Positions 48,109 to 59,800 of a stretch of DNA of 64,000 nt are shown here, one piece after another. The number at the start of each line of letters is the position of its first letter. Within the stretch, counting starts at the first letter, position 1. Below the pieces are notes generated by a model. That model had not been told where the DNA came from, did not search any database, and saw nothing but the letters and a program-made list of their open reading frames with translations. This DNA is from Glandiceps talaboti (taxonomy: Eukaryota > Hemichordata > Enteropneusta > Spengelidae), in assembly GCF_964340395.1 (NCBI RefSeq), contig NC_135557.1, positions 11,991,046 through 12,055,045 on the forward strand, given 5' to 3'. Both the position numbers and the translations under genes were made by a program.

Positions 48109-48523
48109 ACTCAAAATGATAGATTTTTACTCTCAGCTCAAAACCATCACAAAACAAATCTGAATATCCAAAATCTAACTAAATTATGCATAATTCAAAA
48201 TATTTCGATTTAAAGTCAACTTGACAGGAAGGGGTAGTCTTATTCTACCTCGAATAAGTCAAATGTTTAAAAATCCGTACCTCATTTCTTGAATTCTAAA
48301 TTCGGAAATGAATCCATAGTCAATGCATTCAATTTTATATTCTTATATAATGTCTTGTCGTTAGTAAACTTGACCGAAGGAGAGCGGTTTATTCTATTTC
48401 GACTAGGTCAATAACAAGAAATCCATCTCTCTTGACGAAATTCAATACCTAAGACAAAATCAAATGTTTAATAGTTTATTGAACTCTGCGTGTGGTTAAA
48501 TCTAAGACACGTGAATGTCGATT

Positions 48524-48536
48524 AGGTCAAAGGTCA
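48524..48536 (+). promoter_or_regulatory. Perfect DR1 motif, copy 3
   Basis: AGGTCAAAGGTCA, at the paralogous position downstream of gene C. Confidence 0.35.
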
Positions 48537-50000
48537 ACAGCAGCAAAAACAAAACCCAACGTGCTGTGAACGAGTTTGAATTACAAAGAAAATAACGTTT
48601 TATGCATTGAACTACAATTTCAATTTGTAATATCAGAATTCAGAGTAAATTTAACCGAAAGAAATGGATTTATTCTATATCAACTAGGTTGAAGATTGTA
48701 TTTTTGAGGTCATAATACTGTAAATAAAATGAATGAAATTGTACCAATAAATCCTATGGAGTTATGTGGCATTGCCTGGAAATAATTTGTATTGGTCCTT
48801 TTTACATATTATTGATTTGAATACAGCTTGTGTGTATCTTAATAACACAGTGTTACAAATAACTTGAACAGTGATAAACTCTCGTTAGTTTGCTACTTGA
48901 CTCACTTTGACACTAAAGTTAAATATTTCTTTAACTTTGGCATTAGTCTTTATGAATTATCCGTCGAAGTGTTGAAATTGTTCATTGACAATATATTCCA
49001 TCATATTATATGTTTTGCTGTGTTATTAAGATAGAAACCGTCCTGGTGCTTTGTATTCAGCACGGTGCCTGATTGAATTTGAGTGTGTAAAGTTGAAAGT
49101 GTTATAACTCAACCGAATTTATCCAAATTTATGAGACCTAATCAAGCTTTTTATAAATTTTTTGAGAGTAGATCAAGTGTTTCTAAAGTTGAAATAAAAA
49201 TTAACAACCTGTAGACTAGGATAACTGACACAAATTTGTCATGGTGATTCCAAACATGGCGTACTCAAGATTGAGGTTAAAGATTACACATATTTCTGAT
49301 ACTTAAAACATAGCGTACTTAGGATTGAGGTTAAAGGTTACGAATATTTCTGAAGATCCTCAAAAATGGCTTACTCAAGATGGAGGTCAAAGGAAAGATC
49401 GCCAAATAGATCTGTGAATGATTATTGTCATAAATTGGTGACGAAACAAATTAATGCACATTATACTGTGTACCAACTGTTCAACTGCCCTGTTTGACAC
49501 TGAACGCATAGAATATATCACAAACGTCGCCAGCAGGCAAAACCGGTCCGTCTCATTGGTTGGACAACAATTAACAAAATAATTCAATTCAGTATGTGCC
49601 ATTATGAATTATAACTGATGAGCGCTATGGGCTTTGTATGTAATTGTTATGTGAAATCAACCATTCTTCAATATTGTCATTCATACAGACATTCCCAAAA
49701 TTATGCATAGTCATCAACATGTAATATACTGTTTAAACTCTATCTTACGTTCATATCATAATCAGTATTTTACTTTCATTCACACCCAGTCTCGCTCTTC
49801 TCCTTCGTTACAATCTCCACAGCTAATTTAGTATGTTCTATGTAGATTGAGAGTGGGGTAGTCTAACCGCGTGGGGCGTGATACATTGTCCATACAGACT
49901 CAAAGTGATGAGTAAAAACAATATGATTTAAGAAACAGTGTTATAATCAAACAGAATGAACGATACAAACTACAAATCAAACTGTAACAACGTTAGTCTG

Positions 50001-52176
50001 AAATAGAGTTATGAAAATTGGCAAAATCCTCCGAATGAGATGGATTCTGTCCTCTAAGGCAAGGTATTCTGATACATGAAGCAATATCACATTTACATTT
50101 GCGTATACAATACAGATTCTGTTGGATGAGCGGACAACCGAAATTCTAAGTACTTAAATTGAGTCGAACATCCGAACATACAAATCGGGTCTACCACAAG
50201 CGATGGGTGAATAAACTTATAAACTATGACCTGGATGAATATATTAAAAACAGTAATCGTTGAGATGTACGTTCTCTGGTTTAACTCTCCTTTTTGTCTT
50301 AATTTTCTACATTTATAATCGAGTATTACAAATATCTTTGCTTTCCTTTTATCATCATTATCACGGTCTCTTTTCTGACCAAAATAAATTGTTACGCCAC
50401 GAAATCAATTCTTGTGGCTTCTTGATATCTGTTTTTTATGTATACACTTTGCATTTCCCAAACCTTCTGGAAACTGGACATGCTATATACTATTGGAATA
50501 TTTGGACACGGTACTACTTATCAACTGAGTTTATAGCCTGTTCCTTACCCGCTGGTCATATGCTTTTCATTCTGTTGAATTGCCTGTGTACATGTACACT
50601 GTGCATCCTACCCCGGTGAAACTACAATGACCTCAAAGCCGCTTGACATTGGCAATTGTCAGGGACGCTTCGAGTCATTGAGATTCTGACAGTGTATTTA
50701 ACTCAAGTCATAAAAGTTTTTATTATGACCGCTGAATACAATCCATTAAGTTATCACAAAGCTAATACAATGTCCAAGAATTCTTTTCATGCACTGCAAC
50801 AATTTGATGGTAACAAAGCACATCACAAACTGTTGGTTTTATGCACAGACATGTGAGAAATGCTAGGAGAAGGGTAGAAATATACGAAGGTACAAAAGTG
50901 TGACAGAGAGCGGATCAATCAATATATCCGTGGATAAAATTATATTCAGATAAGGCTAACAGGTTTGGTGTGAAAAACAGTGATAATGAGTTATGTGGTG
51001 ACACAGCTATAGTAAAAAATTGTTTTGGAGAAAAGTGTAATCAAAGGTAATTCCCATGACTTCACTAATATAAAAACACCAATGCAATAACTTGATATTG
51101 CATGCCTGCCCTTTAATTGCTATAGGGCATTTCTATCTGGGTCAGTTTTAATACCAGTGACTGAGATGGTTGTCAAACTTTATGGATTTTCATTTGATGG
51201 GCCTACTAAAAGAAAATTGGATGTGGCAGCCCACTCATCTCGCTAGACCAACCGAGACCTTTGAACAAAAATACACAAAAGAAAAATTAAAAAAAACAGA
51301 CTATGCCATTTCTTCAAACATTACAACGCATCATAATATATAAGTCGATTCCTCATTCTAAAGAAATTTTATAGTGTTCACATCTGGTGCGGTGACCACA
51401 CAGCAGCCAGGAGGATAAAAGTTGTAGTATGGAAAGAATGTACGTGATGATCCGAATGTCTTATACAGCATACATTCCCAAGAATAAGTTCTTTCATTTG
51501 TTTTTGTTTTTGTTTTATCTTTTTCTTAATTGTTTTATAAATCGAATTAATGCCATTATAAATTATAACCGATAAGCACTATGGGCTTTGTATGTAATCC
51601 TTATGTGAAATCAACCATTCTTCAATATTATCATTAATCATACAGACTTTCCCAAAATATGTACAGTCATCAACAAGTTATATGCTGTTTATCGAGTCTC
51701 GCTCTTCTCTTCACTACAATCAGCACTGCTCATTTTGTCTGTTCTATGTAGATTGAGAGTGGGGTAGTTTGACCGCACGGGGGCGTTATACATTGTCCAC
51801 ACTGACTCAAAGCGATGAGTAAAAACAACATGATTGAAGGAACAGTGTTAATCAACCAGATGAGAAATGAAGCAATATCTCCTTTACATTTTTGTATACA
51901 ATGCAGATTCTGTTGGATGAGCGGACAACCGAAATTCTAAGTACTTAAATTGAGTCGAACATACGAACATACAAATCGGGTCTACCACAAGCGATGGGTG
52001 AATAAACTTATAAACTATGACCTGGACGAATATATTAAAAACAGTAATCGTTGAGATGTACGTTCCCTGGTTTAACTCTCCTTTTTGTCTTAATGTTCTA
52101 CTTTGTGGCTTCTTGATATCTGTTTTATGTATACACTTTACATGATGGACTTGGTGAAACCCTGTTGAAGAGGCAG
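50001..52176. other. Intergenic DNA with internal duplication
   Basis: The segment 50080-50270 recurs at about 51870-52060, and 49600-49900 recurs at about 51545-51800, so a block of about 1.9 kb was duplicated and then partly deleted. No gene is seen. Confidence 0.5.
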
Positions 52177-52434
52177 CTATATTTCGAGAAATTTACTTAA
52201 TTTGTCAAATAAACTAATATTGTTCTGGATAACAGTCCACATCTGTCTACTGTCAGTGCCATTATCCATTGTGCATCTAAAGAACGGTGATAACACTGCA
52301 TCTTCACAATTACTTCTATCAGTCCATGTGAGATCATTATCACTCGGAGCGTTCGTATTATAAATTATACATGATGAAAACCTTAGTCCAATACCACAAT
52401 GAATTGTGAACTCACCCATACGGTTCATTAACAT
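52177..52434 (-). CDS. Unrecognised terminal exon or small gene, Cys-containing, intact copy
   Basis: The minus-strand frame of 85 aa reads MLMNRMGEFTIHCGIGLRFS, IIYNTNAPSDNDLTW, CEDAVLSPFFRC and DNGTDSRQMWTVIQNN, and ends FLEI-stop. It has four cysteines and NGT and NIS sequons, so an extracellular domain is plausible. Its paralogue at 34705-34975 has conservative replacements and one in-frame codon indel, plus two disabling lesions. That pattern suggests a real coding past. A TACTGTAG just upstream could be the splice acceptor. I do not recognise the family. Confidence 0.4.
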   Translation of the reverse strand: MLMNRMGEFTIHCGIGLRFSSCIIYNTNAPSDNDLTWTDRSNCEDAVLSPFFRCTMDNGTDSRQMWTVIQNNISLFDKLSKFLEI

Positions 52435-53376
52435 AGAGTCTACAGTACCGTAGAATTATCATGCAAATTAGAAGGGGACACAGTATCAAAGCTAAATAGG
52501 TCTGCTTCATACAGACACGATCACTCAGACTTGGGGAAAGACAAAAGTACACACAGGCACACTGTTAGACCAGAATAAAAGAATACTCCTTTGATAACCG
52601 TAATGCGATGACTTAGGATGAATGCCCGGCCTTTAATTGTTATTTTCAGTTGCTATCGAGGTCACATTGATATCAGTGACTGAAAGAGTCTTTCAAATAT
52701 CGCCTGGACTGCCGTTAATTGACGTATCGGTGTTACACTATATACTTTAGTGAACATTTTGCAATGAATTTCACAGTACCTTGCAACTTTTCTGTTTGAT
52801 TCAACCACGCAGGAACCGATAAAAAACTTGACATGCTATATAATATTGGAATATTTGGACACGGTACCACTTATCAACGGAGTTTATAGCCTGTTAAGTA
52901 CCCGCTGGTCATATGAATTTTATTCTATTGAATTGCCCGTGTACATGTACACAGTGCATCCTACCCCGGTGATACTACAGTGACCTCAAAGCCGCTTGAC
53001 ATTGACAATTGTCAGGGACGCTTCGAGTCATTGAGACTCTGACAGTTTGCATTTAACACAAGTCATACAAGTTTTTATTATGACCGCTGAATATGGTCCA
53101 TTAATTTATCACAAAGCTAATACAATGTCTAAGAATTCTTTTCATGCACTGCAACAATTTGAAGGCATAAAAAGCACATCTCAAACTGTTGGTTTATACA
53201 CAGACATGTGAGAAATGCTCGGAGAAAGGTAGAAATATACAAAGGTTTAGAAATTGGCCGGTGTGATCACTTGAATTTCGTTTTTACATGAAATTACAGA
53301 TGTCAATTGGAACCATATACTTATCCTGAAACGATTTCAACGTTTGGCTTATTAATCGTTACAGTAATCATCAAAC

Positions 53377-53425
53377 ATGATGTTGGAACAACTTTTGGAT
53401 TATAAATGTTCAACTTCAAAGCGAG
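53377..53425 (+). other. Exon-like segment with ATGATG and strong donor, copy 3
   Basis: Identical in layout to 36019-36067. It is followed by a shorter (GT)n array at about 53485-53532. Confidence 0.3.
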
Positions 53426-53478
53426 GTAAGTGTCTCTGTCAAAAATTAAAAGTTGTTACAATGCTTACATGTGATCGA

Positions 53479-53534
<56 letters not shown>

Positions 53535-53628
53535 CTGTGAGTAATTATATATATTTGGTTCTTGCCTACTTGACTTTATATTTTAAAATCCAAGCAAGAA
53601 CAAATGTATTTCAGGTGTTTTATATTGA

Positions 53629-54119
53629 TAATAATAATAATAATAATAATATTTATTTCTTTAAAAACGCTTTACATGTAAAACAAAACATCTCAAAGCG
53701 CTTCACACAACTTTGTAAAAAGAATTTAAAAAACCATCAATAAAATGCATGCATTCAATAAAAAGGTGTGTCTTAAGATTTGATTTAAAAACATCAATAT
53801 TAACGCGAAGACGGAGTGAAACTGGTAGCCGATTCCAGAGACGCGGAGCGCACATCGAAAAAGCCCTGTCTCCATAAAAAAAAACGTGTTGGCAATTGGC
53901 TGGTGAAGTGTATGAGCACCTTCGGTAGAGGAACGAAGGGTACGACCAGAAGAACGGATTTCTAACAGTTCTCTGAGATAAACAGGGGACATGTTACTTA
54001 AAACCTAGTATGTTAAACATAGATTTTTGAACTTTATCCGTTTTTGTATGGGCAGCCAATATAAATTATGAAGAACTGGTGTAATAATATGGTATGTTCT
54101 GGGTGTTCTTCACTGGTCG
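53629..54119 (-). mobile_element. 3' fragment of a CR1/L2-like LINE, second copy by segmental duplication
   Basis: Same fragment and same insertion point as 36279-36768. The A-run at the frameshift is one base longer here (9 versus 8). Confidence 0.85.
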
Positions 54120-54183
54120 CCGAAAGCTTGATGTTACAGCGGTCAACAGAAACACATAAACATAAAATAAACTATTCAACATA

Positions 54184-54190
<7 letters not shown>

Positions 54191-54278
<88 letters not shown>

Positions 54279-54347
54279 AAATGTAGGTTCCAGATCTTCT
54301 CGTGTAAAGTGCTCGGTACGGATGTAGAGCTTGATAAATGATTTGTC

Positions 54348-54436
<89 letters not shown>
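54191..54436. repeat. Two (TA)n microsatellites
   Basis: Tracts at 54191-54276 and 54350-54436 flank the sequence containing AAATGTAGGTTCCAGATCTT. The second is only a few repeats long in unit C. Confidence 0.95.
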
Positions 54437-54437
<1 letters not shown>

Positions 54438-55620
54438 CTAGTTTATTTAACTGATTGCTTGATGGAATTGTAAACGGTAGGGTTTCAGTTATACATAGGT
54501 CATGAGAACAAAGGTCGAAACATTCAGATAAAGCATTTGAGATAAATCAAAGACACACCTGAATCAGTAATAGTCTTGCTCGGAAAACCTGTATTTTCCA
54601 AAGTTGGTCAATTAAAATAGTTCAAATAAGCTATTTTTTGATAATGTCTGTATTTCAAAAACATGTTGTGTCGTTCAGTAAAATGGTGCTGGTATTTCAA
54701 CCGGATGCATATATATATGTATATATGCAAATTAGCCAACCTCCACAATGTTGTTGTGTTTGGTAAACTTATCATGAGTGGAGACTTTATATCAACAGTT
54801 GGTTTGACTAAGTATAAAATGTTATCACCTATACTAATACAACGTTGCTATGACAGTCTCCAAAAAAAACCGACAGTCTCAATATGTCGGCCTCTAGGCA
54901 CTATCTGAGCGGCGTTTTCAAAGGCAAAAAATAAATGTTGTTTCAATTATAACGATGTTGCTTAGACTTCACTTTCCATACAACACCGGTTTTGATTGTA
55001 TGTGTGGGTCGGTGGGTGGGTGGATAGATAAATTGATGGGCAAGTGTGGTATTTGTTAATAATGTTTCGAATGATTCTTGTAGTGAAGAAATAAGGTTTT
55101 GATTAGACGAAAACAGACTTTTCCCACGATATGGGGCGCCTTGGACGTGAATAGAACTATTGACAAAATTTATCTGTATTAACAAAATTGACAAGCCTCT
55201 TTAAATACCCCCTGGCATTGTTATAACCCTGTCGAATAAAACGTTTCAGTCAATTGTTCCGTTGTTAGTATATGTCACACACTAGAGCAAGGGAACGGTC
55301 TAGGACAAGCTAAGGTACTGTAATCGACCAACCAAGCGTTCACTCATAAACATTGAGTGATAACAGCAAAATTCCAAACATAAAATGTTGTTTTTTTGGT
55401 AGAAACATTTACTAGTTAAAGACATTTAAACCTGACAAAATTTTTAAAATAAATAGCATTACTGATGTATTGTGCGCATGGCCAATTGTAACCAACTCCC
55501 TGAAGTGAATATAGGGCAAGTATTCTATGGAAGTGTACATCATTTATCCATTTTGTTGTTAACAACGAAGTATTCGTAACTATAAACAAATCATGTTGCC
55601 ATCAAAAACAAATATGATAT

Positions 55621-55826
55621 TTGAATGTCAATGATAGTTATGTTTTCACCAATGAAATTACCGAATTGATAAAGAATTTACATCTCAATGCTTCTTTTGA
55701 CCAATTATACAGTCGAACTGAAAGTTTGCATTTCACCACTCCCTTACTGTATTTTAGACCGAGTGTTCAGGCAACAACCTCAGCACTCCTTCGGCATCTG
55801 TGGCTGTTTGAAATTGTTGAAACCAG
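55621..55826 (+). other. Putative leader exon of gene D
   Basis: Same sequence as the C copy at 38196-38401, with the donor at 55826/55827 (CCAG|GTAGGC). It is open but lacks an ATG. Confidence 0.35.
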
Positions 55827-56879
55827 GTAGGCATGAAAATATGTTCAAATTTCATGTGCGCTTTTCTTCGACAAATTTTACTCCGATGTAAAAATCAGTC
55901 TTATTTTTCGCTTGATTTTGACGAATATTTTATTGTCATCATTGAAGTCCTGCATATGATCAGCCATAAGACCGAAATTTGTAGCACAGGCTTTCAATGT
56001 GTCTCGTAACTACGGTGCTAATACCAGAGCAATATCGACTTTTTGCGTATTAATATATCTTTTTCAACTCATCTCGTACTCATTTTTTGTTACCGCGGTA
56101 GTCATTCCAGTTTGGGTCCTCCCACCCTATACCTCGTGCCTTCTCAGTTTCCGTTCAACAGCTCTATCTTCTTGTCGACACACTTATCTTTGGTTATTCA
56201 TAAGGAAAGGCGGCCTCGTCGATCAGCAACCGTTTATATTTTTTTAAAAAGCACAACATTTAGCTTTTTGCGAACGAAATGCAAACGTTGTAGATAATTA
56301 ATCGATAAAACTCGATTTTTTTATGATCTCTACAACTACAAATTAATCAAGTGACAGATTTACATGAAATATCGCTAGTTAAGTATAGAAAACGAATTAC
56401 TACCAAAATAGAGAGACTATACAGTTTCAATTGAGCGGCATAGAATATAAAAGATACATTTTTATCCCGCTTTCAACACAAATGAACTCCAAGTGTAACA
56501 TTTTTTGTGCGTGCTCACTATCAGTGTGTGTGTATTTTGTCTTATGTAATTTGTAACAAAATGAGGAAGACTGTGCGAGATGTAGAATCATCGTGCCGCC
56601 TAATTGAAAGTGTATAGTCTCTGTTGTTTGGTAGTAATTCAATACAAGTTACTTTTGGTATATAGTCATTTCAATGAAATCATACTACAATGTACAACTC
56701 CTTCTGACCTATTTTGGGTAACTTAAAACTAAAACGTAAGACACTGGTCTGTACCCAAGTAACATATCTGTTTAAAAAGTGTAATTTATTGCTTGTGGAA
56801 TTGTGGAAAATGATTTTAGGTTTTGATTTTGGGATTGTTCTGTTTCAATTTCAGTCGAATTCAAAAAGACGAAAACAAC

Positions 56880-59800
56880 ATGAAAAGGTAAGCGTTTCCT
56901 TTCCATAACTGCTTGTATGTAGGTTGAGTCATATACTTGTTTGGTTAATTTGTAAGGCCATCTAGTTTTTCACTGCCGACCCTAAGCAGAAGTTATTGCC
57001 CTCTTCGGCAGATGAAAACGACACTAGTCCTAATATTAGAGTGCAGTGCACTGAGACCAGGAGCGCGTTAGATTTGCACAATCATGATTGTGATTAATCT
57101 GACGTCATTTTTGGAAACGAGGTTGTGAATTTAACAAAACGCTCAGTCACATTCATGATTAGGCCTAGAAAACAAATTTAGTTCCGGTTTGACCACCTAG
57201 TTTTTCACTGCCGACCCTTTGTACATATTCTAGAACAAACTAATAAAATCGCGAAAATTGTAAAGTCTCGAATAGTGGAAATAGTGGAAACTGACATCAA
57301 CTTAATAAGGCAATATAAAACTGTTCTTTCAATCTTTAATGGCTGTACATCTGATGAGAGGAAACCAATAACGCAGAGATCATTTGGAATATAACAGAAA
57401 AATATCTACCTGAACTAGACACTCACACATGAAAAAATGAAATGAAATAAAACATATATCTAATCTAAAATTGAGCGTAATCGGAACAACACGTTTTTTA
57501 AATATTTCCATTGGGTTGAGAAGAGACCTAACAATTAGAAATGTCCAACTCATTCTACTCTAAACCTTCCTTGCTTGGTCGAGTATATTTCTTTTTGTAG
57601 TGAAATTCGTCTGGTATAAGTATTTAACTGTTTAGAGGTTTCGGTATAAACTTTATGATTGTTGGTTTTACAATATGGCAGAAGTTACTCTATACCGATT
57701 ATCATTGCTGGGATTAAGTACAACTGTTGACATCAGACCGTGGACAAACGGAGCCTGTTACAAACAGGGAAAGTAAACACATCAATAGGATTTATAACAC
57801 TTAGCACAGCAGGCTGGAACAGCAGAGGCTTGTATTACATTTCATAGTTTAATCAGAACAGTTTTATGGCCTCTTTATGAGTACATGAAATACCAGGGGA
57901 ACTTCTAGTTTGTTTGTGAAGATGAACTATTTATGCAACTGTTCTTATCAAATAATGAAATATAAGTCTTCGTTATTCCAACATGTTGTGCCAAGTGAAG
58001 TTAATCCAATGCACCTGTTTACTTTCCCTGTTTTTAACAGGTTATGTTTGTCCACGAGTTGATGTCGTCACTTGTCTGTCCGGTCCCATCCTTCTCTGAG
58101 CTCTTTCTGTTTTAGCCATAAACGAAATTCGGTGTATATGCTAATAATCTGTACTATAATATTATACAAACAATCGCCTATAAATTATTCAAATATTTTC
58201 AACTAAATCTTTCAAAATTAATTTCAAAAAATGAAACACTGTACATTTAAGCTTATTGCACCGCATGTTTCAGCGCGGCATGTTGGAAATAAATTCTCCC
58301 CTGACAAAAACATACATTCTAACAACATGTTTCAATACAACTTTGAAAAATTACTTTCGTCTGTCAATATGTACTAAAGCATATGCTTTATAACTACTCT
58401 TCGCAAAGATGCTTTCTGATTAAGTACATTACGGTGTATTTTAAAATGACTTCTGGAAAAATTGAATAAAAGGAAGAATTACACAAAAGGACCTTCTAAT
58501 ATGTTTCCAGAAATCGATTAATATACGATGGCGTATTTAGTTTCAATACAATGAGTAATACAAGACTAAGGCAAATAATTATGTATACGTCAATCATTGT
58601 TGCTATAGCAACAACTTTAGATATAAAACATCCACTGTTGGCTGTAATGCACTAAAATCATGTTTTAAAATAATTCTGGTGTGCATTTTTGCTTTTTGGC
58701 CACCACACTAGGTATTTTAATGAAACGAATATATCAGTAGAAGTGGTAAGAAAAAAATCAACAAGTTAATTGATGTTCTATTAGTTAACTGTGCAGTAAA
58801 ATATATAAATATATATGTAAGTTATTCTTAATATATGTGATAAAGGGTTGGTGTAAATTAATACTAATGCTTGGTTGTTAAGATCCGCAATATAACAGCT
58901 ATGAAACATTCCGTTTGGAAACTGTAATGATTTGCATAAAACGGCATTACTAAATCGTCTCATTATTTCAATTATTATAAGGGTGACACTAATATTTTTG
59001 TTTCTCATTATCCGACCGACCCAAATTTCCAGCACCAATATCACAATAATGTTTTGTATTCCCGCCCTTAATACTGGACTGTCGACATAATCTACATTTA
59101 TGGCAGCGACGACATTTGTTTACGAACATTTCTTTTACTTTCGAAAGTTATTCAAGTGGGGAAGGAGGGAAATTAAGGGGGGGGGGCTGAGATTAGGACA
59201 GTTGTGTAGAGAAGCTGGGAAATGGCTTTTCACCAGGAATCAAATAAAAAGAAAATAAATATGAGGAAAAGTTGAGGCAGAGAAACATGAAGATGATTTC
59301 TCAATTTTTATTTTTTTTGTAAATCAACCGATGGGTCCATAGTTGCTATGAAAAAGAAATGAGAAACGCAAACAACAATGTCACCCCTATAGTGAATTCG
59401 TGAGTTTATTTTCCGTTATTCCATGTTAAAAATTGGGAGTTTATAGTACACGTCTTCTAATTTGTAATCCTTAGTGTAATATTAAATTTTAATTTGCTAA
59501 AAAATTCCCATATGATGTAGTATAATAAATGTGTCATAGTAATTATAGCACCTGCACGTATATTCTGCAACTTTTCCAACCAAAATCAGCTATTTTTCCA
59601 CGCATGTAAGCACAGGAGATGAATTTTATTCTATGCGTTCACTCAAATATCGTGGTTAAATTATACAAACTCATCGTAACAAAGTACTCAGCTAACTTCA
59701 TATACGTCTGAGGATGAAACGGAATGTTTTTATTCGTATTAAAAGGTATAATTATTTATTACCAAATTTAATCATCAAAGGTTACATTATTTTTCTTTTC

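Larger units (their letters stand above)
46185..50000. other. 3' flank of gene C and duplicated intergenic DNA
   Basis: Collinear with 18932-22612. A stretch of about 170 bases near 47645-47812 is absent from the B copy. It contains the small ORF and the DR1 motif listed separately. Confidence 0.5.
34391..51972. repeat. Large tandem repeat unit containing gene C
   Basis: The unit is about 17.5 kb. The next unit starts near 51973 with the same order of sequence. From about 35.6 kb versus 52.9 kb the two are nearly identical apart from microsatellite length and scattered single changes. The first kilobase is more diverged. Confidence 0.85.
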
